This document shows, piece after piece, positions 1 through 11,500 of a stretch of 64,000 nt of DNA. A program made the translations under genes and the position numbers. The stretch comes from Marchantia polymorpha subsp. ruderalis. Its lineage: Eukaryota; Streptophyta; Marchantiopsida; Marchantiales; Marchantiaceae. Below the pieces are notes generated by a model. The model was not told the origin of the DNA. It saw only the letters and a list, made by a program, of their open reading frames with translations, and ran no database searches. How positions within the stretch are numbered: the stretch's first letter is position 1; every line of letters begins with the position of its first letter. The stretch is taken from NCBI GenBank assembly GCA_037833965.1, contig AP031352.1:2770501-2834500 (forward strand), read 5' to 3'.

Positions 1-119
1 ATGACATGAGGTTGATGGGACGATTTTGAACCACCTGGACACTGAGAGCTGAGGCCCTATTAACAACCATTTTAGGACTGGATTTAAGATGAACAAGAGA
101 GCAAGTTGACAGAGCTTAC

Positions 120-2634
120 TTGTACTCGTTCAGGAAGCGGAAGACATGAGAGTTGACCTTCTCAGAGATGTAAGCGGTTCGCTCGATGCTGCGTTCAGGC
201 CATCCGACAGCTTAGTATACTGATCGCGTGTGATTCAGTTGAGTGAAACTACTCTCGTCGTCAGGCAGTTCAAAACAAAGTTCGCGCTGAATACAGCTGC
301 AAAGGCTGCCGGTTGCAAAAATTTTGACCTGACGCTGAAGAAGCCGGGCTAGAAAAGAGATATTTCTCTACACTGCATAGTGCGCTTGATTAATTCCTGG
401 CTCAGACGTAGACACTGACGAATGTATTCATTTCAGCTATACTGCCACTTTGTGGGATTCGTGATTACCTGTAATCACCATCGCCCAATGTTACTTCCGG
501 CTCGACAATTGGGACGAGCCCATTAGCCTGCACACGGAGTGACCATAAGCTCGATGATTGACCAACTACATAAGCACGAGGAACAAATTTTTTAAGTGTA
601 GCATAAAACTGTGACTAACATTATCAAATGTGCAATATGTGGCAGATGTCGAAGAGGCAAGTTCCATACTCTGCTGTAACGGACTAGGCTCATCTTGTTC
701 CCGGTGAGAGATGGAAGCCCTTATGACAGCGGAAAAAACATACCTGACAGATCTGCGCGTAGCGAGCAAGACCATGGGCATTTTCCATGATAGCTGTGGA
801 GGAAGGGTGTTTCTCAGAATCCACCTTAATTACAGCTCGCCACTTGGCGAATCGAGCACCCTGTTGGTAGTATCTAAATGCCACAGATTTTGCAGGGTGA
901 GAAAGGATTGCTGTAAAACCTCACTGCTCGAATACCACGAGCAGAGAATCGGAATGAAGTAGATAGAAGAGGAAGCAGTCAGAAGATCTGCACCTTCTGC
1001 AGCGCTCAGCCAAACCGTCGAGACCTTGGGTGGCGGTTTCTCCATCGGTTCCATCGATAGGCTGGAGCCCTGTGTCGACTTTGATTCCAGGCAGAATACC
1101 CTGCTGCTTGAGGATGTCAACAAACGGGACACCGGCTCTGGAAGACTGGAACAAGGTCTCTTCGAACATGATAGTGCCACTGATGTACTGCAGAGACGAA
1201 TCTTCCCAAGTCAGATCGTCATCGTCGTATATAGAGATTCGTCATATCCAGCAAAATGTATCTCCGCCTCAAAGTCGGAAAATTGACGCAACTGAGTACA
1301 TAATTCGTCGGTCCCATAATTTGCAATTATATAGATGCTAAATTCACAGATGGTGCAGTGGTTATATTACATCGCCGAGGCCCGGGGCGGAGTACAGAAG
1401 TTCACGCCATGCTTGCCTGTTGGCTTCTGTGTTGTCGAGACCCACGGTGGCCAATCTGAAGAGATTTCAGACAGAATCAATGTCAGAGAGGTGCGTGAAA
1501 TTGTACGTTGACCACAATCCTGCGCACAAGTCAATCAACCAAATGCTTGAATCGCGGACACTTGCGCTGAGATGAGATACAAGGGAATCGGGCACCGACA
1601 CGCACCGCTTGCCAGTGGTGGCATTACTCTCGTCCGAGGCCAGAATTCCTTTCCCGGGCGCTGAAATGAATGCAGCTGTTCTTCTCAACTCATCTGCGAA
1701 AGGGTTCGTCTTCTCGAATTCCGAGGTCATGACCACCTGCCCTCGATGGTAATCCACATTCTGCGAGCTCTTCCTGGTCTGTGGCAACAGCTGAGCAGCT
1801 GCTGTCTTGTAGAACCCCACAGACGCACTTCCGAGGAAGCCACTTCTGGTAATTGCAGCATTTTCAGTACGTCCTGTGAATCCAAAGTACAAACAAACAC
1901 TTGTCACGTCTTCTAGCTCTCGGTGCTTTGTTGCATAGCAAACATGATGATACGAGACTCAAGCTCGCGGTGGACAGCATTCTACTACGAGAATTCATAC
2001 TATCTTCATTGCTCATAAACGCCCGTAAGCGATGTAGTACTAAGGGTACTCAGGTGAAGAATCAATAAGGATGAATACGAAACAGAATGTTGGTCAGAAT
2101 TTCCAGGTAGAGAGCAGAGCTTCGAGAATCGTCAGCTCAACACATTGTGTCTGACCACGTAAATCCGGCTCTACACTGTCTCATCAAAGATTTCGTTCGC
2201 TCCAAGGCATGAAAGTGGAACTGGTCTGATGATGAGAGCGCAAAGAATAAAAGCGAGTTTATAATTGTGCGCGAAAGAAAACACGGAGATTTGTGGCGAG
2301 TCTGCTCAACGTCGTTCGTCACTCGGCCTCTGTCTGAGCTATGGACACAAGTGTCGCCACTTGAAATGAATGAATTGCGGTACGTAAGAAACCGAATGTG
2401 GCTTATATGCGAGAAACTATAATCGAAGCAAGGCTTCGAAGAGCTTGGAACACTCGTCAAAATGAAATGTTAGAGCTTACGACTGATGCTAGATAAATAT
2501 GGGGACAGTGAGAAAGAGTGTGGAAATTGTCACTCATGCGTCCACGTACCAGCTCCAGAAGCAGAGGGAGTGGCCACTGCACTGCAAGGGATGCTCCCGA
2601 GCACCATTGAGCTGCCACAAGCCATCGCTGCCAT
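120..2634 (-). CDS. FBA: Class I fructose-bisphosphate aldolase, plastid-type (partial, 3' end beyond left edge)
   Basis: Aldolase cleaves fructose-1,6-bisphosphate to dihydroxyacetone phosphate and glyceraldehyde-3-phosphate, or runs the reverse in the Calvin cycle. Seven exons fit by phase: 2634-2550, 1873-1606, 1455-1371, 1187-994, 873-744, 527-469, 188-120, all with GT donors and AG acceptors, giving 296 codons and a split codon before the edge. Exon 1 reads [20 protein letters not shown], rich in Ala/Ser and lacking acids, as in a plastid transit peptide; I infer plastid targeting, and about 76 residues precede the MTSEF body start. Catalytic positions by family alignment: Asp109 (LASDES), Lys182 (GIKVDTG), Lys221 and Arg223 (FAKWRAV), Glu263 (IVEPE). 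The Schiff-base lysine (LLKP motif) would lie in exons left of position 1. The start is the first of two in-frame ATGs (2634, 2625). Identity is certain; exon 1 is an inference from splice phase and composition. Confidence 0.9.
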
Positions 2635-4450
2635 CGGTCGGACGAAGCGTGGTAGCGCAATGCAGAGCTCGTCCCGTTCCGATGAGAAGCTCAATTTCGA
2701 ACAGCCTTTGCTTTGCTTTCGGTCGATTGCTCGCTCGTCGACTCGAGAAGAGCCACAGAACTCTCCTCCAGAGTGAACGGAGAGAGCGGATCAGCTCTGT
2801 CCGTCAGATCACCAATCGAACGCCATTCGCTGAGTTATCGCATCCGTTTCGAGTTAGAACCACAAATAACAACTTGGATGGACGCAGTGGCAATGGCCTG
2901 CGGCTCTGAATCTGCATGACGTGTACCGCCACGCTGTAAAATTGACATCTCTGTATGACATGGCGGGCCTTAGACATCAGTAACGGAAACCGATACTGCA
3001 GCTTAGGTAACGATAAGAGTACTTACCTTCCATTTGCACACACGAAACATTTGCAGGATGCGTACAACTGCTCGTGTCCAAAACTGATATCTCATTTTTT
3101 GCCACAAACATGCATTGAACTTGAATTGTTAGCGGAGAACATAAGATTATCATTTTCGTTTTACTTTCGTTTCCATTCATGAATTTTAATGGGTTGAAAG
3201 CCAAATTTTTTTATATATCTATCAATCATTGATCAGAGTTCAAAATTAAGGGGTAAAATTGCCAATTGAGCAAATGGTTTCCAAATACATTCGAAAACCT
3301 AAACGATATAGCACATTCAACAGGAACAAGATGATATTTCCTTCTCTTGTTGATGAACTCTGCGCTGACTATTTTTTAGAATGGTTATAAAAAATATAGG
3401 ATCTGAAACTATTTCACTTATTTAGTCAATGTTACAAAGGTATACTTCAACAATAAAAAAAAGAAGCCTGTAAAGACAACAACATGATTATTATCATTCT
3501 TATGAACTGTCATGGATGAAGTTTCTATTTTCTAAAATTCCATTTTGTAGTAACAAGGAAGACGTACTTTGAAAAGCATGGTTTACATTATGCGACCTTC
3601 TTCCATAATTGTATTATATATTTTAATTCTAAGATGAGTAGATTGATTAAGAATATTCTTGCTTAGAATTTATTTTCAATTATTTAGCTCATTATCATAC
3701 TTTCAAATTATTTATTTTAAAAATTTAAATAAAAAAAGGGATAATATGTGAGTTTAGTGGTGGTTATATCTTTTTGAATAATATTGCAAAACAATGTGTT
3801 CAAATAGATCGTAATACAATCATTTTTTAAAAAAAATTTACTACATAAAATGACTATTATGCTAAATTTATGTTTATCACTCATGAGTTACATTAAAAAA
3901 CCAAGAAACTTACATATATATATATATATATATATATTCACACGGACTATATTGAATGTTACACATGAGTAGTTGAAATTCCATAGAGATGAAAGCATTC
4001 GGCAAGTAGAATGGAAATCTTGACAAAAGTACACAATTGGTTTCGTAGCGTCAAACACGAGAAGACTTTGTTGAATAAGTCTGACTCTCAACAAAGATCT
4101 AGCCATCACTTTCGTTTGTATACACAACCGTGTAAGTTGTCTAGATTTACCATAAGGAGTTAGACTTTTGGTGTTTCGATTTAAAATCTAAGTTGGTTAG
4201 AATTTAGTGAAGATGCCGTAGCTATATGTGAGGATACCCTGTGATCTTCGTCATACATTGCACAGCAGCTAACACTACGTCGCTCAGCAGAGTGGAGTCT
4301 GAAATTTAGTCAGTTCTTCACTCCGTTGTTGTACAGACGTCACATGGGGCGCCAGGTCTGGAGATGAGGTCCTCACTCTGATTTTTAGATTTGGAGCGTT
4401 GTATTTTGTGACATCGACATTTTTAACAACAGCTTTGGTTTGATGGGACT
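2635..4450. other. Upstream region of the aldolase gene, then AT-rich intergenic DNA
   Basis: The first 300 bases upstream of the aldolase start are mixed in composition and should hold its promoter and 5' leader. I could not point to a convincing TATA box. From about 3200 to 4140 the DNA is strongly AT-rich, and it holds a dinucleotide microsatellite but no supported gene. Confidence 0.5.
3914..3937. repeat. (AT)n microsatellite
   Basis: Twelve uninterrupted AT dinucleotides inside an AT-rich intergenic tract. Confidence 0.95.
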
Positions 4451-4678
4451 TTACACAACATCAACATCATCGGGATGGATGGAAAGGCGTCTCGTCACCC
4501 TTCTACCTCCAGGTACCCTTTCTTTCTCGACCACAAGATCTGCTATGACCTCATGCTGCTTGATCTTCATGCTCTGAGCTTCTAGCAGCTGAAACATTGA
4601 CATACCCAAAAATAACAAGGCTATACAAAAAACATGTCTAAAACATGTTCTTCCCTGAGAAGGCTCCATCCTGTGCAA
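4451..4678 (-). CDS. Possible small secreted peptide precursor (75 aa, hypothetical)
   Basis: The ORF starts MHRMEPSQGRTCFRHVF, followed by a hydrophobic stretch (about residues 15-34, CIALLFLGMSMFQLLEAQS) that looks like a signal peptide. A basic/acidic tail follows, ending RRVTRRLSIHPDDVDVV. Basic pairs followed by an acidic C-terminus are typical of plant signalling peptide precursors (for example the RGF or PSY type), but no mature peptide motif such as a DY sulfation site with a conserved proline-rich end is visible. The end could be read as an exon boundary, because GTGTAAAG at the terminus contains a plausible GT donor; no convincing next exon was found. I do not recognise a family. 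It may be a chance ORF. Confidence 0.25.
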   Translation of the reverse strand: MHRMEPSQGRTCFRHVFCIALLFLGMSMFQLLEAQSMKIKQHEVIADLVVEKERVPGGRRVTRRLSIHPDDVDVV

Positions 4679-5219
4679 CAGGACGTACTTACCATTCTGA
4701 TGCTATTGAGGCCTAGCCCCATGTTGCTTCATCATCCCTAGATGTGATGGGTTTAAGGTACTTTCCTTTCCTAAGTTACTAATTTTTCATTTAAAAAATT
4801 AATGATTACTTTGTGCTCCTATTTTATAGACAACATACACTTTGACCTGGAATCCCCTTACGAAGCCGTCATGTAAGGTGCTGTTAAGACTTTCTTTAGT
4901 GATGGCCTACATTTTATACTACACCAGCTATGACTTAGAGTCATAGCTATTGCAAGTATGCATTCTATGGAGATACGAAAACTTGTGTATCGGTTAGAGT
5001 AGTATTACAAGGAGGCCTGTTCGAACGATTCCCGGTGCAGATCAAAGTTGGAATCAGATTTCAAAGCTCTATACTTGACCATCACTTAAATCAGATTTGT
5101 GAGATCTCTTCATGCTTCTCGCATTAATCTTGAAGCTTTGAGTGCCACATGTGCCAAAGGATGGTTAGTGGATGTGATAATTTGGTCTTTGAGGTGGAAT
5201 GTTGAATAATGTGATTGGG

Positions 5220-5600
5220 ATCTGCAACTTATGGCACTTCGCGAACGTCTAAAGGAGAATTTTTTGAACATTATGTGGAGCAAGCGCGACACCAAGATGC
5301 TATTTTATGAACTTCATGTGAATACTATGCTTGTTTATTATGAAAATGAATAACTACTTGCAATAATCTCTACGTACTTATGTCATATTATTGCTAGACA
5401 TACAACTTGATCTCATAGGTTTGAAATTGAGTAAGTATGTTGGCTTAGTATTGATAGGAGTGATGTATTTGTAGATTATGTGACGATGGGTACATTAAGG
5501 ATGAAGAGCATGTATTTGTTACTTGTTCTAGGTACGAAGACATTAGGCTTACTCATAATATAGATGTGGAGAATTTATATATTTTATTATAGTTATTTAC
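5220..5600 (+). pseudogene. Decayed non-LTR retrotransposon (LINE) reverse-transcriptase tail
   Basis: Plus-strand frames read RLKENFLNIMWSKRDTK, then HRFEIE, then ICRLCDDGYIKDEEHVFVTC followed by SRYEDIRL. The last part matches the C-terminal zinc-binding tail of plant LINE reverse transcriptases, which usually has a Cys-x2-Cys pair, EDEEHV-like acidic residues, a further Cys and then an EDIR-like motif. Stops and frame changes separate the blocks, so this is a dead fragment. The 5' part of the element is not recognisable. Confidence 0.6.
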
Positions 5601-5770
5601 TTTTGATTTAGGTTGTTATATTAAGTACATTATTGGTTACTGTTCTAGTGCTCTTAGCACTAGCTAGGGATTGACCTTTGGGGTCTTTTTCTTGTTTGTG
5701 ATTTTTGTTTGTATTGTGTTTTTAAGCCTTTTGATCCTTTGGGTACTCTGTGCTTGATCTTTTACCATTT

Positions 5771-5952
5771 ATCACTTATGCAATATTTGGGTATCCATTT
5801 CCGTTGTTCTCATGGGTGGGTAGTGAAGGCTGAGGGCATTTTCCCCATCTATCGACGCATGATCACTTATGCAATATTTGGGGATCCATTTACGTTGTTC
5901 TCATGGGTGAGTAGTGAAGGCTGAGGGCATTTTCCCCATCTACCGACGCATG
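5771..5952. repeat. Tandem duplication, 91-bp unit, two copies
   Basis: The sequence starting atcacttatgcaatatttgg at 5771 recurs at 5862 with only a few substitutions, including the stretch that reads gtgaaggctgagggcatttt. High similarity suggests a recent duplication. No coding role is seen. Confidence 0.9.
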
Positions 5953-6128
5953 ATCGCACAAGCGAGAGAAATTAAGTCGTTATCACTTTGCTACTCTTTG
6001 AATTGAGGATTTGCAGAGAAAAAAAAGCCAAAATTCCTACATGTAATGTTTCTTCTCCACATATATATAATGCTGTTAATGACATGATGGACTTGGCTGT
6101 ATTTGACGATTCTTCCAAAACTACTATC

Positions 6129-6286
6129 TGTTGTGAGAGAAGAAAACTCAATAGTTAATAAGTTGATGTATACAAGCGCAACACTGAAGTAGTTGCTCAC
6201 TTAAACACAACAACTCACATAAATCTAGAATCAACAGAGAGGATTAAACGGTTTTCCTCGACTATGATCCACTTAGACTTATAACA
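6129..6286 (-). repeat. 3' LTR of the 6.1-8.6 kb Copia element
   Basis: Plus-strand text begins tgttgtgagagaagaaaact and ends ...agacttataaca. It is the counterpart of the repeat at 8420-8569. It is the downstream LTR because coding relics run on the minus strand. Confidence 0.85.
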
Positions 6287-6546
6287 TATACTTTCCAGGG
6301 AAACACGAAATATGCAATGAGAGAGTACATTGCAAATTGAGTGTTTCACTCGAAAAAATATGTTATGTTACTCTTTCATGACGTTGAAAATAATGACCGC
6401 TTGTATATGTGTGCTCATGTATCTTCTTACCTTTCCGTGTGACATTGATCCGTGGGGTGTGAGCAACCTTCGAGTAGATCATCAATAGCGTTGGAACATC
6501 ATGCCCAATTGTAAGAGTTGGTTAGCAATAAATGTGAACCGCAAGG

Positions 6547-7219
6547 CTAAAGAATCTCATGTGATTCCGCTAGTGATTGCATATCAATAAAATGGCGATG
6601 TTTGTTAAACTTGTGTTGTGGCAAGGGTTTCATCAGAAGATCAAGTGCAATTTTTCCTCTAAAACTCATTGTTTTACAAATGATGCTTTGCTCTGATGAG
6701 TTTGAGTTTAACATGGAGTACACGATTAAGAGTGAATTTTACAGTATCTTGATTGTCACATGAGATTTGCAAATCCGCTTGAGTTGGATCTGCCTCAAAT
6801 CGTGCTTGATGTCTTCGCAAATGTTGGATTCTTGACGTGTAATTAGAACTGCAACAGGTGGTTTAATTTAGAGCTTGTTAAGCAATATGGGCAATAGACT
6901 TTTTCCTTGGTTTCTTCAGAAAGCGTCTTGTACTCCAATTTGATAGTATTTTCAAACATCGTAGCTTGTTGTTTTGACAATCAAGAGATTGTACCGTTTG
7001 CTAGCATAAACAAAAAAGAATCAACGAAGCAACATTTATTGAGGCAATTAAGATAGTTAGATCTGAATGCACACAAAGAGAAGTAGAGCCATTGTTGTTG
7101 TAAAAGAGGCCATAGTCCCAAGTAAAATCAAGACGGCGGAGTATAATATATTCAGAGTCAAAGTGAGCTTGTTGCGACGAGTGCATGTAAAGACTTACCA
7201 TTCCAACAACATAAGACAA
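6547..7219 (-). pseudogene. Copia RT C-terminus and RNase H remnant
   Basis: Reading the minus strand from high to low coordinates gives FTWDYGLFYNNNGSTSLCVH (Copia: LDYGL motif). Next is SKQQATMFENTIKLEYKTLS (usual SKKQ...STEAEY), then CDNQDTVKFTLNRVLHVKLK (usual CDN...HIDV/IRYHF), and lastly LDLLMKPLPQHKF, matching the DIxTKPLP end of Copia RNase H, with a stop at 6547-6549. Frame changes between blocks show it is non-functional. Confidence 0.8.
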
Positions 7220-7907
7220 GTTGAGGCTTCAGAGTCTAACAAATATCCTCTAGATTTTTGTAATCACAATGCTTTTAGCTCTATTGGCTCCTATTTTAAA
7301 CCTTTTTTTTTCCGTAGTCACATTTTTCTAATATGTTGACTTGCACCTTAGCTCGGCACATGTTGTACACACGTTAGACAAACAAAGTTGTCACATTCGT
7401 CTACCATGTTGACTTGCACCTTAACTTGGTGTATGTTTGACACATGAAGTTGTAGCTGCATTATCTGCTCATCAAGTTTCTTTAGTTCATAATGAGACTC
7501 CCAGAGATTCATGCGAACAAATTAGTTACAACGGATATTATGTTGAGTTAACCAGGTGTCATCCTGCTCTCTAGCTCAATAAAAAGGAGACAGAGAGGAA
7601 AGCTGAGGTCGCTGTTTTAAAAAATTGAACCGTGTGACTGCATTGACAGTATTATACTCCTTATGACTGTCGTGCCAATACTATCAGTTTGGAGACGTTG
7701 TATCAAATCGGTGAAGTTAGGTGGAGTATATCGAATTAGGTCGCTGTTGGTTGGAGACGAAGACTGCCCAGGAGAGTGGAAGAATCCTGAGAGTGTAATG
7801 AATCAAGTTACCGATGTTAGCAAGTTGGGTCTCGAGAAACTAAATAGTCTGAAAGTACTATTTGATTGTGAGGGGAGCACGAAGCTCAAGAGTTGCATGC
7901 TTTTTCA

Positions 7908-8067
7908 ATAAGCATTAGCCTCCGTTGAGTATTATTTGATTGATACAAAGTGCGCAAAGACATCCATAATTCAGAAGGATTATTCTCAATTAGCATTAGC
8001 CAACGCTGAGCGTTATTTTATTGATACAAAGTGCGCAAATAAGTCTATAATTCATAGGTATCATCCT
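7908..8067. repeat. Imperfect tandem duplication, about 79-bp unit, inside the Copia interior
   Basis: The block around attgatacaaagtgcgcaaa (first copy from about 7908) recurs about 79 bases later with roughly 80% identity. It lies in the region where gag should be, so it may be an old gag duplication. Confidence 0.75.
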
Positions 8068-8410
8068 CAAACTCAGCTGTATCATGGCTATTGTTTTGAT
8101 GCAACGGCGGCGAGCAGTCACATCATCGGCAACACCAAAAGTATCCCATCGAGGACGATTCTCTTGTAGATTGTTTTGTGGCAAAGCATAGTCTTAAGTC
8201 GAATAGACCAGTTCAGTTCATGTAGTTGGTGCGTATTGTGAGCTTTTCTTCGGGACGCAAGTGAAAGGCGGAATTGTAGTGGTTGCTTTATGATAATTGG
8301 ACTACGCTAGATAGCAAGAGAGGGAGTCAATTGTTCTTAGGTGTAAACAACACTATAATCAAGAGCACTAATCAAGATTCATCATCGGAAAGAGAATCGT
8401 CGTACACGCT

Positions 8411-8419
8411 ATGATACCA
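8411..8419 (-). other. Primer-binding site of the Copia element
   Basis: The minus strand reads TGGTATCAT directly after the 5' LTR, matching the usual plant Copia TGGTATCA start complementary to the 3' end of initiator tRNA-Met. Confidence 0.75.
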
Positions 8420-8569
8420 GGTTGTGAGAGAAGAAAACTAAGTACATGTATGGATACACTGCAGCACTTAATTAGTTGCTCACTGAGACACAACACCTGA
8501 ACTAAACCTAGAATCAACGTACATGGTTCAGCGATTCTCCTCGACTATGATCTACTTAGACTTACAACA
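8420..8569 (-). repeat. 5' LTR of the 6.1-8.6 kb Copia element
   Basis: About 150 bp, sharing the text ttgtgagagaagaaaact near one end and cctcgactatgatc near the other with 6129-6286. The terminal T of the 3' LTR boundary (TG...) appears mutated to G here at 8420. Confidence 0.85.
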
Positions 8570-11500
8570 CTATCCTCACTGAAAAGAAATCTATAACAGC
8601 ACCCTTGAAGATGAAGGATATGTACGTGAGTTGGAGCTTTAGTCCATATCAAGAGACATCTCTGAATCAGATTCAGAAAACTCGCTTGCTTAATCCAGCA
8701 CAGAAGTAAAGGCCCTCTTACTGAGGAAAAGAAAGAGCAGATAATTCTTGTGAGGAATTTTATAAATTCGATGGATGCAACTAACTGCACTAGCTTTATG
8801 GGGAACTTACTGAAGAAGCGAAATGTAGCAGCTTGAAGACTTGAATAGAAGGAATAAAGCGATCAAGATGGAGTTTGGAGCGAACACCACCGGGATCTTG
8901 GGAACGGATGGGAACTTTCGAGAGACAAGCATCGCCTCTTATAGACAAGGCCGTGCATATAATTTTGGATCATGTAATGATCCATAAATCGAATGGCAAT
9001 GCACTGTGTGTCCATCAGTGGCTTCAGAACATATACGATTTTTATTCAAACTACTCACTGGTCTCCTTTCATTCCCTCATCCCATTCTCTGCAGTCCGTC
9101 AGTTGAAGCTTCAAGCGGAAGGCCTATAGTAGATACCGGACTCTAAAGCCGCTAATTACATTTTTTAGTACAGCAGCTGTGCACGTATACTCACTGAAAA
9201 GAAATAAAGTCACCAAACCTGGAATACAATACTCTGGACAAACTTGGTAAATACTCTTAAAGAGTCTTTTCAATATTTTTGGCTTCTTTGCAGTAGCAAC
9301 AAAAAGTTGACACTGAGAATCTGACTTTCTACGCAGACTAAGATTAAGAGATTTGGTGTCATTTTTCTAATAAAGCGATTGGAATCCGTCCTTTTCCGAG
9401 GAGTTTTATGAATATTAAATCTCCCCTGATCTCAGACATTGTCGACGGCCCGTCTCGTGTATAATTTCCTTATATTAGTGTAGATGACAAGCTCTAAATA
9501 TTGTTTCTCACCTCCAACTCATGAAATTGTATTAAATTCTTATGAACCTCAGTAATTTCTTCTAATTTGTGAGTTTCACAAAAGTAATGCACACATCTAA
9601 GTTCCCAGCCATAGAAGTTCAAGGTAACTTGGTAATCCAAATTAGCACGCTTTGTTACGATCAAGCTAACAGCTAACAACCTGAGCAGTATTTGCAACAT
9701 ACCGCCAACTCTTGATTCAGTTCTGTTGATAAACTATTGAGTTAGTTGAGATAGAGTGAAGATTTTTTTCTTCATTTGTCGAATTTTTTATTTGCTTATA
9801 CAATTGTAAGAATGTGGACTTGTTATGACAAGTCTGGAATCATCCTGATACTGCTAGAATTGCCTAGTGTCATCGTAATATATCCATCTTCAATCATCGG
9901 CCCTGTTGATGTATGCTTGAAGCAATTTTCCTTGAATGGAAAATCAGACATTTGAGCTCCAGTTTCTCATTTTCAGGAGTTAATAACTGATCCCTGTTGT
10001 TTTTAAGAATTAATTTTCATCGCTAATCCTGTCAATCGGGAAAAACATGAGACTTCTCCAGAAATTTGAGAAGGGGCAACTGCAGTCATATCAAAGTATT
10101 AAGGATATGATACCAAGTCATGTCAAACACATGATGGGGAGCCCCTTACCGTAAACCCCTTGTCGAGTATCGTGGTGACAACCAGAAACTCCACAAGAAT
10201 AATTGACATTGACTCGTGGTAGAGTGGACTCTCTGATGACTTACCTCGATGTGGACTTGATTAGCAGACTTCATGATTCCCTGAAGTCTAGCTTCCTACT
10301 AGGTCAGTTCACAGTTGCCTGTTACTTTGAGATTGCACTGGAATTCAACTCTCCAAGTTAAACATGCCCTTGACAACGTTTCGTATTAATCTTGTCTCGG
10401 AAGGTTGGTGACAACAAAATCAGATTACTCTTAATTATTCAAACTCCGATTGTCCGTTGCTAGTTGAATTTAATATCACAGCGAAGTCTTGTTCGTATTA
10501 CCGAAACTCGTTCTCAATTAGCGTACTCCTAAGCACATGAGCAAACCTTCATCTAACTACAATGTGTGAAAAGCGGCTGATTGTGTAATCCTCTCCTGAA
10601 CGTTCTCTCGACATAAAAATTAATTTCTCTTCTTGGCACCTAATTGTTGGGGACCAACATAGGCAAGAGTTTGCTGCTTTGACCTTCTCTCAGCCTATGG
10701 CTGGTCCATTCTCAGAACCCAGCTCAGTGTATCATGTTGTCTTCCGAGTCCATGCCATGAATTCATATTCTAGTTGAGATTCGTGAGATATACATGTATC
10801 ACTGCTACATGTTAGCTTCTGAAAGGTAACTTTGATGGTTCCGAATTCTTGAGCTCCTATCGTCCTTCATGGTTATTCAGAATGTTCACTCAGTAGTTCA
10901 ATGAAAGGGCAACTGTAAAGTTCCAATGGGTGCTTAGCCAAATGATAAATCGAAAAATTTTTGGTTTACACGACCACAGAGATTATTTGGTTGCTATCAC
11001 CTCTTCTAGAGCTGAAAGTTTTGAAAGACATCGGCTCAGGAAACTTTCAAGAGTGCACGAGGTGTATCTTGATTCTCTGTATCCAAAGCGAAAGAATCAG
11101 ATACATGCGTGAAAGTATATCAGACTGTCTCCTACGAAGTTCTGAATCAGCTTATGTTCGTTAAAGAGCCACTGGTCGGTGAACTCTAATCACACTGAAG
11201 TGACAGGTTATGATGTTTAGTATGACTAGAATGACACAGCAGTGGACTCTAATCACATAATCTCACCCGAATAAACGCCGCCAGCTTGTCAGTCAGTAAT
11301 TGCTTCAGTACCTCTCATTAGACTCCTGAGTTCTGGGACTTCTTATAGCCTTTTTTGGTACGAGTCAGCCACAATTTCTTGACTCGTCCAAAGTCGTTCA
11401 AGACTTTCTCCGATAATCCATGTCTCACGACATCGCCTAGCTAGACCAAGGTCAATAATTGGCAGAAAAATGAAGATTGAGTACAGAGAATGTCATGCGT

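Larger units (their letters stand above)
6129..8569 (-). mobile_element. Degenerate Ty1/Copia LTR retrotransposon with intact boundaries
   Basis: Two direct repeats of about 150-158 bp bound the element. The outer ends read TG...CA, and the flanks are ctatc at 6124-6128 and ctatc at 8570-8574, a perfect 5-bp target-site duplication. Just inside the right LTR is a primer-binding site (minus-strand TGGTATCAT, 8419-8411) of the initiator tRNA-Met type. The interior is only about 2.1 kb, against roughly 4-5 kb for complete Copia elements, so a large part of gag-pol is deleted. Minus-strand remnants of RT-RNase H lie at 6547-7219. Mutations in coding relics and LTRs show an old, immobile copy. Confidence 0.85.
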
